Shown here one piece after another: positions 17,622 to 26,245 of a stretch of 64,000 bases of DNA. The stretch is taken from NCBI RefSeq assembly GCF_014873755.1, contig NZ_JADBEG010000001.1:9927001-9991000 (forward strand). The letters run 5' to 3'. This DNA comes from Amycolatopsis lexingtonensis. GTDB taxonomy: Bacteria; Actinomycetota; Actinomycetes; Mycobacteriales; Pseudonocardiaceae. Position numbers and translations under genes: made by a program. How positions within the stretch are numbered: position 1 is the first letter of the stretch; each line of letters begins with the position of its first letter. The notes under the pieces are model-generated. The model did not search any database. It saw nothing but the letters and a program-made list of their open reading frames with translations, and had not been told where the DNA came from.

Positions 17622-18719
17622 TCAGACGACGACGGGTTCCGGGAGCGGGACGATGAACCGCCCCCGGAACCCGTCCGCGCGCAGCAGCGACATCAACTCG
17701 TCGGCGATGTGCCAGGACAGCAGCAGCGCGTACTCCGGCTGGTCCGGTCCGCACAGCCGGTCCTGGGCAACGACGGGCAGGTGCGCGCCCGGTGAGAACC
17801 GGCCGATCTTGCGCGGGTTGACCTCCGAAACGAACTCGAGTTCGGCCGGTCCCAGCCCGCAGTAAGTCAGCAACGTCGTCGCGCGCGCCGGTGACGTCGC
17901 GGCCGCGACGCGCGAACCGTCCCGCGTCACCTCGGCCAGCAACCCGCGCAGGCGTTCGCGGTGCTCCGCCACGCGCTCGGCGAACTTCCGGTAGACCGCG
18001 TCGTCGGTGAGCCCCAGGGACGCCTCGGACTCCCGGAGCGCGGCGACGGAACCGTCCACTTCGGACCGGCCTGCGACACCGGCGTGGACGCGCAGCGATC
18101 CGCCGCGCGTGGGAACCCGTTCGACGCGGAACACTTCGAGCCCGTGCGGGGCGAACGCCGCTTCGAGCGCCGTCAGCGAGTAGTACCGCGGGTGCTCGTG
18201 GTAGAAGAAGTCGTACTGCAGGGTTTCGAGGAGATCCGGCAGGTAGTGCGACTCCGAGACGAAGAGCCCGTCGTCGCGCAGGATCGCGCGCACCCCGCTC
18301 AGGAAGTCGGCCGGGTCGCCGACGTAGGCCAGGGTGTTGACCGCGGCGACGATGTCCACTCGCGACAGTCGCCGGGCGACCGCGGCACCGAAGAACTCCT
18401 TGATGACCGGAGCCGGGCCGAAACCGTTCGGGTCGACGCCGAGCACGTCGAGCCCCCGGGCGGCCAGTTCGGCGAGCAGAACCCCGTGGTTGCTGCCGAT
18501 CTCGACGACCGAGGCGCGCGGGTACGCGGTGGCGAGGTCCGCCGCCAGGTCGCGCAGGTGCCGCCGGTAGCTGCCGGTCACCCCGTCGAGGTGGTGGTAG
18601 TCGCCGGAGAACAGCACGCGTTCGCTCACCGGCTTCACGATCTGGACCAGGCCGCAGCGCGGGCAGAAAGCGACGTCGAGGGGCCACGCGGGCTCGGCCG
18701 CCGCGTCCGCGGGGAACAA
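17622..18719 (-). CDS. TylC3-like NDP-sugar C-methyltransferase, start codon in doubt
   Basis: Homologue of the protein at 21722-22942, with the SAM motif VVEIGSNHGVLL, the catalytic FFYHEHPRYY (Glu-His pair) and a C-terminal PF08484-like domain ending EYALLLSWHIADELM. The only legal start is TTG at 18719, without a ribosome binding site. It excludes codons upstream that clearly encode the first zinc pair (CRTC, then VEVREFLALGPQPA). The reading frame continues back to a GTA at 18789-18791 that overlaps the P450 stop as GTAA, where a GTGA overlap would be expected. The gene may have lost its start or may use a non-standard one. A C-3 or C-5 methylation of a 4-keto sugar is expected. Confidence 0.75.
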   Translation of the reverse strand: MFPADAAAEPAWPLDVAFCPRCGLVQIVKPVSERVLFSGDYHHLDGVTGSYRRHLRDLAADLATAYPRASVVEIGSNHGVLLAELAARGLDVLGVDPNGFGPAPVIKEFFGAAVARRLSRVDIVAAVNTLAYVGDPADFLSGVRAILRDDGLFVSESHYLPDLLETLQYDFFYHEHPRYYSLTALEAAFAPHGLEVFRVERVPTRGGSLRVHAGVAGRSEVDGSVAALRESEASLGLTDDAVYRKFAERVAEHRERLRGLLAEVTRDGSRVAAATSPARATTLLTYCGLGPAELEFVSEVNPRKIGRFSPGAHLPVVAQDRLCGPDQPEYALLLSWHIADELMSLLRADGFRGRFIVPLPEPVVV

Positions 18720-18787
18720 GCAGGCCGGCTGCGGCCCGAGCGCGAGGAACTCACGGACCTCGACGCCCGGGCACGTACGACAAACGG

Positions 18788-20041
18788 TTACCGCGCACCG
18801 CCCGGCGTGAAGGCCACCGGCAGGCGCTTGATCCCGTTGATCATCGGCGAGGTCAGCCGCGCCGGCTCCGCCGTCGAGTGCAGGTCCGGGATGCGGGTGA
18901 GCAGCTCGCGGAACATCACGCCGATCTCCAGCCGCGCCAGGTGCGCGCCGAGGCAGAAGTGCGGGCCCGGGCCGCCGTAGCCGATCTGCGGGTTCGGGTC
19001 GCGCCGCACGTCGAAGCCCGCGGGGTCCGTGAAGTACTTCGGGTCCCGGTTGGCCGCCCAGTAGTACATCATCAGCTTGTCGCCGGGGACGAGCAGCTGG
19101 CCGGACAGCTCGACCGGTTCCGCGTCCTCGGCGATCGTGCGCCGCTGCGCGATGACCGGGGTCGTCCAGCGGACGATCTCCTCCACCGCGGTCGGCGTCA
19201 CGCCGTCGAGGTCGGCCAGCCAGGCTTCGCGCTGCTCGGGGTGCTTCGTCAGCAGGTGGATGCCCCAGGCGATCGCGTTGCGGGTGGTCTCGGTGCCGGC
19301 GCCGGTGAGCAGGATGAAGAACTGGGCCAGCTCATCCGGCGTGAGCGCCTCGCCGTTGACCTCGGCGGTCATCAGCTGGGAGATCATGTCGTCGGTGGGG
19401 TGCTCGGCGCGCTCGGCGGCCAGCCCGTTCAGCAGGTTGGTCAGCTCCTGCACGGCCTTGAACAGCGCCTCGAACGCGTCTTCGCCCTCGGGGACGTACT
19501 CCGGGTCCTGGACGCCCATCATCTTGTTCGTCTGGTCGAAGACGAACTGCTGGTTGGCTTCCGGCACACCCATCATGTCGCAGATGATGCGCAGCGGCAG
19601 CTTCGCGGCGATGTCCTCGACCGCGTCGACCTCGCCGCGGTCGATCACCTCGTCGACGATCTCCTTGGCCACCTGGGCCACGTTGTCGTGCAGCGACTTG
19701 ATCTTCTTGTTGGTGAAGCCGCGCGAAACGATGCGGCGCAGCCGGGCGTGGCGCGGGTCGTCCATCGAGATCATCGACTGGCCGAGGAACTCTTCCGGCA
19801 TGTCGACCGGGGTGGCGTTGCCCTTGCCGGAGATGAACGTGCCCGGGTTGCGGCTGGCGAAGAGGATGTCGTCCATCTTGGTCACCGCGTAGTAGCCGCG
19901 GCCGCGCGGCAGCGAACCGAACTCCGGCTCCTCGAAGAACGGCAGCCCCGGCCGGGCGCGCAACTCGTCGAACGCGGCGTGCCGGAAATCCAGGGGCTTG
20001 GCCCAGAAGCCTTCGAAATCGGAAAGGTCGATCGTGGTCAT
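18788..20041 (-). CDS. Cytochrome P450
   Basis: The 417-residue soluble bacterial P450 starts at the ATG after GTGGAGGCCGGAATC. The I-helix is LLTGAGTETTRN with the acid-alcohol-type TET, the K-helix ExxR is EEIVRW, and the haem loop is GGPGPHFCLGAHLARLE with the Cys ligand. All essential elements are present. The ferredoxin and reductase partners are not in the window. It lies directly before the sugar methyltransferase and is probably co-transcribed. It may hydroxylate the scaffold or the sugar. Confidence 0.92.
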   Translation of the reverse strand: MTTIDLSDFEGFWAKPLDFRHAAFDELRARPGLPFFEEPEFGSLPRGRGYYAVTKMDDILFASRNPGTFISGKGNATPVDMPEEFLGQSMISMDDPRHARLRRIVSRGFTNKKIKSLHDNVAQVAKEIVDEVIDRGEVDAVEDIAAKLPLRIICDMMGVPEANQQFVFDQTNKMMGVQDPEYVPEGEDAFEALFKAVQELTNLLNGLAAERAEHPTDDMISQLMTAEVNGEALTPDELAQFFILLTGAGTETTRNAIAWGIHLLTKHPEQREAWLADLDGVTPTAVEEIVRWTTPVIAQRRTIAEDAEPVELSGQLLVPGDKLMMYYWAANRDPKYFTDPAGFDVRRDPNPQIGYGGPGPHFCLGAHLARLEIGVMFRELLTRIPDLHSTAEPARLTSPMINGIKRLPVAFTPGGAR

Positions 20042-20229
20042 GATTCCGGCCTCCACGCCAAAAGTACGGTGTACCGCCGACTATCGCAGACACCGCCGGG
20101 TCCGCGCGCCTTCGAGGTTGCGCGCGAGGGCGGCACGCGGGGAGACGCCCCTGCCGGAGGGCACGGGAAGAGTGAAAAAAGGAATATCAGCTTCGGCTGC
20201 CTCGAGCGACCCCAAGAGCAGGAGCCGGC

Positions 20230-21405
20230 ATGGCGCAAACTGTGGAAGTACCCCTCGAGCCCCACCACCTGGGGGCGCCGAGGAAACTCGATTCGTTGAC
20301 CGGCCTGCGGTTCTACGCCGCGTTCGTCGTGTTCCTCTTCCACACGGGGATCATGATGAACCCGGCGCTGCCGACCGGGCCGATCAACCCGTTCGCCGAC
20401 GTGGACGTCGCGAAGTGGTACGGCGCGATCTTCGGGACCGGCGGCTTCGTCGGCGTCTCCTTCTTCTTCGTGCTCAGCGGGTTCGTGCTGTCCTGGTCGG
20501 TGAAACCCGGCGAGCGGGCGCGGGCGTTCATCCGCCGCCGCCTCGTGAAGGTGTTCCCCAACCACCTGGCGATGTGGGTCGCGGCGATGGTGCTGTTCGC
20601 CGCCGCGTACACCAGCTGGAAGGCGTGGCTGCCCAACCTGTTCCTGGTGCACCCGTGGTTCCCGGACTTCAGCATCGCGATGAGCGTCGACACCCCGTCG
20701 TGGTCGCTCGGCGGCGAGCTGCTGTTCTACGTGCTGTTCCCGCTGATCATCCGCCCGATCCTCCGGATGGACGTCCGCCGCCTGTGGCTGTGGGCCGGGC
20801 TCATGGTCGCCGGGTTGTTCGCCTACCAGCTCGTCGCCACGTTCGTCGTGTCGAGCGACGGCGCCAACCCGAACATCCCGATTTCGCCGCTGCAGTACTG
20901 GTTCGGCTACTTCCTCCCGGTCGGCCGGCTGTTCGAGTTCGTGCTCGGCGCCGTCCTGGCCCGGATCGTGCTGGCCGGCAAGTGGATCGGCATCAAGCCG
21001 GCCGTCTCGGTCGTGTTCATGGTCGTCGGCTACGTCGCTTCGATGTTCGTGCCGTTCCAGTTCTCGCTGAACTTCGCCACGCTGATCCCGATCGCGGTGA
21101 TGGTGGCGTCGTTCGCCAACGCGGACCTGCACGGCACGCGCACGCGGCTGCGCGGCCGGGTCGCCGTCTGGCTCGGCAACGTGTCCTTCGGGTTCTACCT
21201 GTCCCAGGGCGTGACGATCTTCTACCTGCGGTCCCTGATGGGCAACGCCGTGCTGAGCACCCCGCTCGCGATCCTGGTGCTGATCGGCCTGTTCGTGGTG
21301 ACCCTGTTCGTCGGGTGGCTGCTGTACCGGTTCGTCGAGACGCCGATGATGCGCCGGTTCAGCCGCGCGCGGACCCCGCGGATCCCGGCACCCCGGGCGA
21401 GCTAG
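20230..21405 (+). CDS. OafA/YrhL-type (AT3) membrane acyltransferase
   Basis: This is a 391-residue protein with about 10 membrane segments; the ATG follows GCAGGAGCCGGC. It begins LTGLRFYAAFVVFLFHTG, the AT3 motif with the catalytic His in helix 1, followed by FVGVSFFFVLSGFVLSW. This family includes MdmB, AcyB and other macrolide sugar O-acyltransferases, as well as surface polysaccharide acetylases. In this context acylation of the attached sugar is the likely role. It ends in a dense set of hairpins before the converging methyltransferase. Confidence 0.87.
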   Translation: MAQTVEVPLEPHHLGAPRKLDSLTGLRFYAAFVVFLFHTGIMMNPALPTGPINPFADVDVAKWYGAIFGTGGFVGVSFFFVLSGFVLSWSVKPGERARAFIRRRLVKVFPNHLAMWVAAMVLFAAAYTSWKAWLPNLFLVHPWFPDFSIAMSVDTPSWSLGGELLFYVLFPLIIRPILRMDVRRLWLWAGLMVAGLFAYQLVATFVVSSDGANPNIPISPLQYWFGYFLPVGRLFEFVLGAVLARIVLAGKWIGIKPAVSVVFMVVGYVASMFVPFQFSLNFATLIPIAVMVASFANADLHGTRTRLRGRVAVWLGNVSFGFYLSQGVTIFYLRSLMGNAVLSTPLAILVLIGLFVVTLFVGWLLYRFVETPMMRRFSRARTPRIPAPRAS

Positions 21406-21450
21406 CGCGTTCCCCCGAGGTTCGGTGACAGCGCGGCGGTGAGTGCGAAC

Positions 21451-21503
21451 GTCTTGAATGAGTCATTCAGGTCTTCGGAGGTCCTGAATGACTCATTCAA
21501 GAC
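21451..21503. repeat. Dispersed 53-bp palindrome, family 1 (TGAATGAGTCATTCA), copy 1
   Basis: The element begins GTCTTGAATGAGTCATTCAG and ends with the inverse, CTGAATGACTCATTCAAGAC. Each half contains TGAATGASTCATTCA, itself a 15-base palindrome. It lies in the convergent space after the acyltransferase. Four further 53-bp copies are at 30668, 50286, 53498 and 61937. Confidence 0.85.
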
Positions 21504-21590
21504 CTTTGGTCCGTGCTAGGCGAGCGCTCCGGCTCCTGCGGTCCGAACGTCAAGCAACCTGCGATGCGCGGCACCAGCGCGTTCCCCCGA

Positions 21591-21699
21591 GCGGCCCCGT
21601 CACCCCCGCGGTGACGGGGCCGCTTTCGTGCCGCCATCTCCCGCCGGGGCGCGGGAAAGCCACTGGCCCCGCCCCTCCGGAGAGGGACGGGGCCAGTGG
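21591..21699. terminator. Two successive hairpins between convergent genes
   Basis: The first is GCGGCCCCGTCAC / GTGACGGGGCCGC at 21591-21623. The second is CCACTGGCCCCG / CGGGGCCAGTGG with an inner CCCTC/GAGGG pair at 21660-21699. The second lies 20 bases from the stop of the minus-strand methyltransferase and is its likely terminator. Confidence 0.75.
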
Positions 21700-21721
21700 G
21701 CGCCCGTACGGCGGTGCGGCC

Positions 21722-22942
21722 TCAGCGCTCGAGGATCCGCGGCTCCGGCAGCGGCTCGATGAGCGTGCCCCGGAAGCCTTCGTTGCGCAGGTTGGTGATG
21801 ACCTCGTCGGCGATGTGCCACGACATCAGCAGCGCGTACTCCGGCTGGTTGTCCCCGGCCAGCTCCTGCTGGCTGATGATGGGGATGTGCGTGCCGGGGA
21901 ACAGCTTGCCGATCTTGCGCGGGCTGATCTCCGAGACGACGTCGATGTCGTCCGGGCCGAGGCCGCAGTAGTTCAGCATCGTGACCGCGCGGCCCGGTGC
22001 GGACGCCGCCGCGACGCGCGCGCCGGTGTTCTTCAGGAACCGGACCAGCTCGTTGAGCTTCTCGCGGTGCTGTTCGACGCGCTCGGCGAACTGCGTGTAG
22101 ATCATCGAGTCGCGCAGCTTGAGGGAGTCCTCGAGCTCGCGCAGTTCGATGACCGACTGGTCGACCTCGTGCTCGCCCACGAAGCCGGCGTAGACCCGGA
22201 TCGACCCGCCGTGGGTCGGGATCCGCTCGATCTTGACCGTCTCCAGGCCGTGCCGCCGGAACGCCTCGTCCAGCGCCGTGACCGAGTAGTACCGGGAGTG
22301 CTCGTGGTAGGCGAAGTCGTACTGGAGGGTCTCCAGCAGGTCCACCAGGTAGTGCGACTCGGTGACGAACAGGCCGTCGTCCTTGAGGAGCGCGGTCACG
22401 CCGTCCAGCACGTCGTGCAGGTTGGTGACGTGCGCGAACACGTTGAGCGCGACGACGAGGTCGGTCTTGCCGCGGGTGGCGGCGAGGTCGGCCCCGACGG
22501 TCGAGCTGAAGTAGTCCTTGACCACCTGGGACCCGGCCGCGGTCACCTGACCGACCGGGTCGACGCCGAGGACGTCGAACGAACGCGCGGCCAGCTTGTC
22601 CAGCAGGCTGCCGTCGTTGCTGCCGAACTCGACGACGGACCGCCCGTCGGTCGAGTCGAACAGACCCGCGAGCGTGTCGGCGAGACCTTGCAGGTGCTCG
22701 TGGTAGCCGGCGGTCAGCCCGGCGAGGTGGTGGTAGTCGCCCGAGAACAGGATCCGTTCGCTGACCGACTCCAAGACCTGAACCAGGCTGCACTGTTCGC
22801 AGAAACCCAGCTCGAGCGGCCAGAGGCGTTCGTTCTCCGCTTCTTCCCGATTCGCCGGGAAATGGAACGAAGGCTGCTGGCCGAGTGAGAGGAACTTGCG
22901 GACCTCCACGTCCCCACACGTCTGGCAGAGCGTTTTACTCAC
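21722..22942 (-). CDS. TylC3-like NDP-hexose C-methyltransferase
   Basis: This is a complete 406-residue protein; the GTG follows AAGGAGTAGGTC. The N-terminal zinc domain (PF08421 type) has CQTC at residues 6-9 and CEQC near residue 49. The SAM motif is VVEFGSNDGSLL and the catalytic block is FAYHEHSRYY, where TcaB9/TylC3 enzymes use the Glu-His pair. The C-terminal PF08484 domain ends EYALLMSWHIADEV. It should add a branch methyl at C-3 or C-5 of a dTDP-4-keto-6-deoxyhexose. The dTDP-glucose dehydratase gene lies 87 bases upstream on the same strand, so the two form one unit. Confidence 0.88.
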   Translation of the reverse strand: MSKTLCQTCGDVEVRKFLSLGQQPSFHFPANREEAENERLWPLELGFCEQCSLVQVLESVSERILFSGDYHHLAGLTAGYHEHLQGLADTLAGLFDSTDGRSVVEFGSNDGSLLDKLAARSFDVLGVDPVGQVTAAGSQVVKDYFSSTVGADLAATRGKTDLVVALNVFAHVTNLHDVLDGVTALLKDDGLFVTESHYLVDLLETLQYDFAYHEHSRYYSVTALDEAFRRHGLETVKIERIPTHGGSIRVYAGFVGEHEVDQSVIELRELEDSLKLRDSMIYTQFAERVEQHREKLNELVRFLKNTGARVAAASAPGRAVTMLNYCGLGPDDIDVVSEISPRKIGKLFPGTHIPIISQQELAGDNQPEYALLMSWHIADEVITNLRNEGFRGTLIEPLPEPRILER

Positions 22943-23029
22943 GACCTACTCCTTCGGGCTAGCCGTACGGTGCTCCGGTGGACAAACGTACGGCGCCCGC
23001 TTCCGCGGCGGCGTCTCCGCGATTGCGCG

Positions 23030-24028
23030 CTACCGCCCGAGAATGCCGTACCTGGCCTCGGTGTCCGCCTTCCGCGGTTTCCACCACCATTCGTTTTCGC
23101 GGTACCAATCGAGGGTGGCGGCCAGCCCGGCGCGGAAATCCGCGTACCGCGGCCGCCAGCCGAGTTCGGTGCGCACCTTGGTGGAATCGTTGGAATAGCG
23201 CAGATCGTGGCCGGGACGGTCCGCGACGTGGTCGTAGGCGTCGGTGGGCAGGTCGGAAAGCTCGAGGATCAGTTCCACGATTTCCTTGTTGCTGCGCTCG
23301 TCCCCGGAACCGATGAGGTAGGTGTGGCCGATGCGGCCGCCGTCGATGATCCGGTGCACGGCGTCGTTGTGGTCGGCGACGTGGGTCCATTCCCGGACGT
23401 TCGCGCCGGCGCCGTACAGCTTCGGCCGGGTGCCGGTGAGCAGGTTGGTCACCTGGCGCGGGATGAGCTTCTCGACGTGCTGGTACGGGCCGTAGTTGTT
23501 GGCGCAGTTGGACAGCGTCGCCTCGACGTCGTACGAGCGCACCCACGCGCGGACCAGCATGTCCGAGCTCGCCTTGCTCGCCGAGTACGGGCTCGACGGG
23601 TCGTAGGCGGTTTCCTCGGTGAACTGCTCGACCGCGTCGAGCGGCAGATCGCCGAACACCTCGTCGGTGGAGATGTGGTGCAGCCGCCGTCCGTGCTTGC
23701 GAACCGCTTCCAGAATGGTGAAGGTACCGAGGATGTTGGTCCGGACGAACGGCGACGGATCGTGCAGCGAATTGTCCACATGGGATTCGGCCGCGAAGTG
23801 GACGACGGTGTCGGACGCGGCGACCAGCCGGTCGACGAGCGCCACGTCACAGATGTCGCCCTGCACGAACCGGATCCGGTCGGCGACCGGGTTCAGGCTG
23901 TCGCGGTTGCCCGCGTAGGTGAGCGCGTCCAGCACGGTCACCTCCGCGTCCGGCCGCCTCGCGATCGTGTCCAGCACGAAGTTCGCGCCGATGAACCCCG
24001 CTCCGCCCGTGACCAGCATCCGCCGCAT
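23030..24028 (-). CDS. rmlB: dTDP-glucose 4,6-dehydratase
   Basis: The 332-residue extended SDR has the NAD motif LVTGGAGFIGANFV at the start. The dehydratase signature ISTDEVFGDLP carries the catalytic Asp-Glu, followed by SPYSASKAS with the Tyr and Lys. The family markers FAAESHVDNS and NNYGPYQHVEKLIPR are present. It converts dTDP-glucose to dTDP-4-keto-6-deoxyglucose, the entry to most antibiotic deoxysugars. No nucleotidyltransferase (rmlA) is adjacent, so dTDP-glucose must come from elsewhere. It is transcribed towards the C-methyltransferase. Confidence 0.93.
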   Translation of the reverse strand: MRRMLVTGGAGFIGANFVLDTIARRPDAEVTVLDALTYAGNRDSLNPVADRIRFVQGDICDVALVDRLVAASDTVVHFAAESHVDNSLHDPSPFVRTNILGTFTILEAVRKHGRRLHHISTDEVFGDLPLDAVEQFTEETAYDPSSPYSASKASSDMLVRAWVRSYDVEATLSNCANNYGPYQHVEKLIPRQVTNLLTGTRPKLYGAGANVREWTHVADHNDAVHRIIDGGRIGHTYLIGSGDERSNKEIVELILELSDLPTDAYDHVADRPGHDLRYSNDSTKVRTELGWRPRYADFRAGLAATLDWYRENEWWWKPRKADTEARYGILGR

Positions 24029-24079
24029 GCGGGCACGGTTCCACAGTCCCGCCCGCCGCCGCGTCTCCTCACGTGCGGG

Positions 24080-24721
24080 TCACGCCGCCCGCCGCTCTTG
24101 CTCGAGCAGTTCGGCCACGACGTCCACTTCGGACCGGTCGAGCGCGCTCATGTACCGGCGCAGCAGCACCCGTTCCGCGTCGGACGGCCGCGCTCGTTCG
24201 TCGTGGACGCGTTTCATGGTCGACCGCGCCCGCTGCAGCGCGCTGTTGGCCGAGGCGACGCTGATCGCGAGCACCTCCGCGCACTCCTTGGCCGGCCACC
24301 CGAGCACGTCGCGCAGCACGAGCACCGCGCGCTGCCGGGGCGGCAGGTGCTGCAAGGCGGTGAGGAAAGCCTGCTCGAGCACCTCCCGGGCGAGCACGGC
24401 GGCGTCCGCGCCCGGCGTGCTCGGCTCCGAGCCGTCGGCTTCGAGCTCGCCGGCCTCGGGCTGCCGGGCGAGGTGGTCGAGGCAGCAATTGGTGGCGATC
24501 CGGTACAGCCAGGCCCGGAAGGTCGAGCGGCCCGCGTACTGGTCCCGCTTGTGCCACGCGCGGAGGAAGGTCTCCTGGACCATGTCCTCGGCCTCGTCGT
24601 AGGAACCGAGCAGCCGGTGGCAGTGGACACGCAGTTCGTGGCGGTGCCGTTCGAGCAGCCGCCCGAACGCGCGCTCGTCACCGGCGGGGACGGCACGCGC
24701 CCGGTCCGGTCTGTCGTCCAC
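24080..24721 (-). CDS. ECF sigma factor of the SnoaL-tailed type, C-terminally truncated
   Basis: About 213 residues from the GTG at 24721, which follows GAGGGGAGCC. Region 2 is HCHRLLGSYDEAEDMVQETFLRAWHKRDQ and region 4 is LPPRQRAVLVLRDVLGWPAKECAEVLAISVASANSALQRA. This region 4 is typical of TIGR02960 sigma factors, which normally continue for about 110 residues as a SnoaL-like domain. Here only its first helix (LLRRYMSALDRSEVDVVAELL) remains before the stop, 51 bases before the dehydratase start. The missing domain normally controls these sigma factors, so this one may be unregulated or a relic. Confidence 0.8.
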   Translation of the reverse strand: MDDRPDRARAVPAGDERAFGRLLERHRHELRVHCHRLLGSYDEAEDMVQETFLRAWHKRDQYAGRSTFRAWLYRIATNCCLDHLARQPEAGELEADGSEPSTPGADAAVLAREVLEQAFLTALQHLPPRQRAVLVLRDVLGWPAKECAEVLAISVASANSALQRARSTMKRVHDERARPSDAERVLLRRYMSALDRSEVDVVAELLEQERRAA

Positions 24722-24925
24722 TCGTCTGGCTCCCCTCGCATCCCCGGTCCAGGCTCGCAGCGCGGTGGACGGCGCCCTACTCCTCGGTTGCGGTCCGCCG
24801 CCGGCGTTCGGAGCCCGCCGCACCTTCTCCCGTGTTGCGTTCCGCCCCTCGGCAACGCGGGAGATGTGCCGGTCGATCAGCTCCCGCACGATGAGGTGGT
24901 TGACGCCGATGGCCGGGAGGAAGTC

Positions 24926-26224
24926 GTGTCACCAGGACTGGGAGCAGCCGGAGCAGCGCCGGCCGACACGGCGACCCGCGCCGAGATCTCGGCGCGCCGC
25001 CGCGGGATGATGGCGCTGTTCACCACCGCCACCCTGATGAACGCCGCGATGGCGGCGGTCGCGCCGACCAGCACCATCTGGGCCGAACCCTACGTCGGCG
25101 TCATGTGGAGCGCGTTCCCGCAGACGCTGACCATCCTCGGCACCGGCCTCGGGGCGCTGCTGCTCGTGCGCGCGACTTCGTGGCTGGGCTGGCGGGCGAG
25201 CCTGATGGTCGCCTTCGCCGTCGGGACGCTCGGCGGCCTGATCTGCTTCACCGCGACGCTGATCGAGAGCATCCCCCTGCTGGACGGCGGGATGTTCGTG
25301 CTCGGCCTCGGCGTCGGCGGTTCGATCGTCTCGCGGTACGCGGCCGCGGAGCTCTACCCCAGCCATCGCAGCGGGTACGCGCTCGGCCTGGTCGTCGCCG
25401 CCGGCGCCGTGGGCTCGGTCGGCGGGCCGCTGCTGCTCTACCCCATGAGCTCGCTGATGGGCTCCTTCGGCCTGCCCGAGCTGTCCGGGCCGTTCCTCCT
25501 CGCCGCGGTGGTCAGCGCGGTCGCCGGCCTCGGCGGGATCACGCTGCCCCGGCACAAGGCGCCGCGCCCGACGGGTTCGCAGCTGGCGGTGCTGGGCTCG
25601 GTGTTCCGCTCCGGCTCGGCGCGGATGCTGCTGCTGGTCATGATCGTCAGCCAGCTCATCATGGTCGCGATCATGACCGCGGCCCCGATGGACATCATCC
25701 TGAAGGACGGCACCCTGGTGGTCGTCGGCGCCGCCCTCGCCGCGCACGCCGGCGGCATGTTCATCTTCGCCCCGCTCACCGGCTGGATGATCGACCGGGT
25801 CGGCGCGCGCAAGGTGATGTTCGCCGGCCTGGCGGTGCTGGTGCTCGCCGCCGCGATCGGCGCGGGCTCCACGATGTCGCACACGGTGCTCGGCTCCATC
25901 TCGCTGTTCCTGCTCGGCTACGGCTGGAACCTCGGGTTCATGGCGGGCAGCCGCACGCTCGCGACGACGCTGTCCTCCGGCGGCCAGGGGCAGGTCGTCG
26001 GCGCGGTCGACGCCGTCGTCTGGTGCGTCTCGGCGACCGGCACCATCGGCGGCACCGCCTTGCTCGGCTCCGGCGGGTACTCGATCATGGCGGAGATCAT
26101 GGGGATCCTGCCGATCGTCACCTTCCTGCTGCTGCTCCGCAGCCGTCCGGTCGCGGCGGTCTCGCCGGCCGCCGCCCCCGCGGGCGAGGCCGGTGCCCCC
26201 GAACGCGCCGACGAAGCTGCCTGA
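24926..26224 (+). CDS. MFS transporter
   Basis: The 432-residue protein has about 12 membrane segments. The GTG at 24926 follows GGGAGGAAGTC; the much longer open frame upstream is a shadow of minus-strand genes. It lacks a clear drug-pump motif C. The inter-half loop KAPRPTGSQ and the second motif GWMIDRVGARKVMF are visible. It is divergent from the sigma factor gene and followed after 21 bases by an oxidase, so MFS, oxidase and Nudix form one transcript. The substrate is unknown. Confidence 0.83.
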   Translation: MSPGLGAAGAAPADTATRAEISARRRGMMALFTTATLMNAAMAAVAPTSTIWAEPYVGVMWSAFPQTLTILGTGLGALLLVRATSWLGWRASLMVAFAVGTLGGLICFTATLIESIPLLDGGMFVLGLGVGGSIVSRYAAAELYPSHRSGYALGLVVAAGAVGSVGGPLLLYPMSSLMGSFGLPELSGPFLLAAVVSAVAGLGGITLPRHKAPRPTGSQLAVLGSVFRSGSARMLLLVMIVSQLIMVAIMTAAPMDIILKDGTLVVVGAALAAHAGGMFIFAPLTGWMIDRVGARKVMFAGLAVLVLAAAIGAGSTMSHTVLGSISLFLLGYGWNLGFMAGSRTLATTLSSGGQGQVVGAVDAVVWCVSATGTIGGTALLGSGGYSIMAEIMGILPIVTFLLLLRSRPVAAVSPAAAPAGEAGAPERADEAA

Positions 26225-26245
26225 CCGCGAGGAAGGACGACCCTG

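Noticed and set aside
22970..26224. A 1,084-codon plus-strand frame
   Set aside because: Only its last 432 codons (from 24926) are real (MFS transporter). The rest is a shadow of rmlB and the sigma factor gene.
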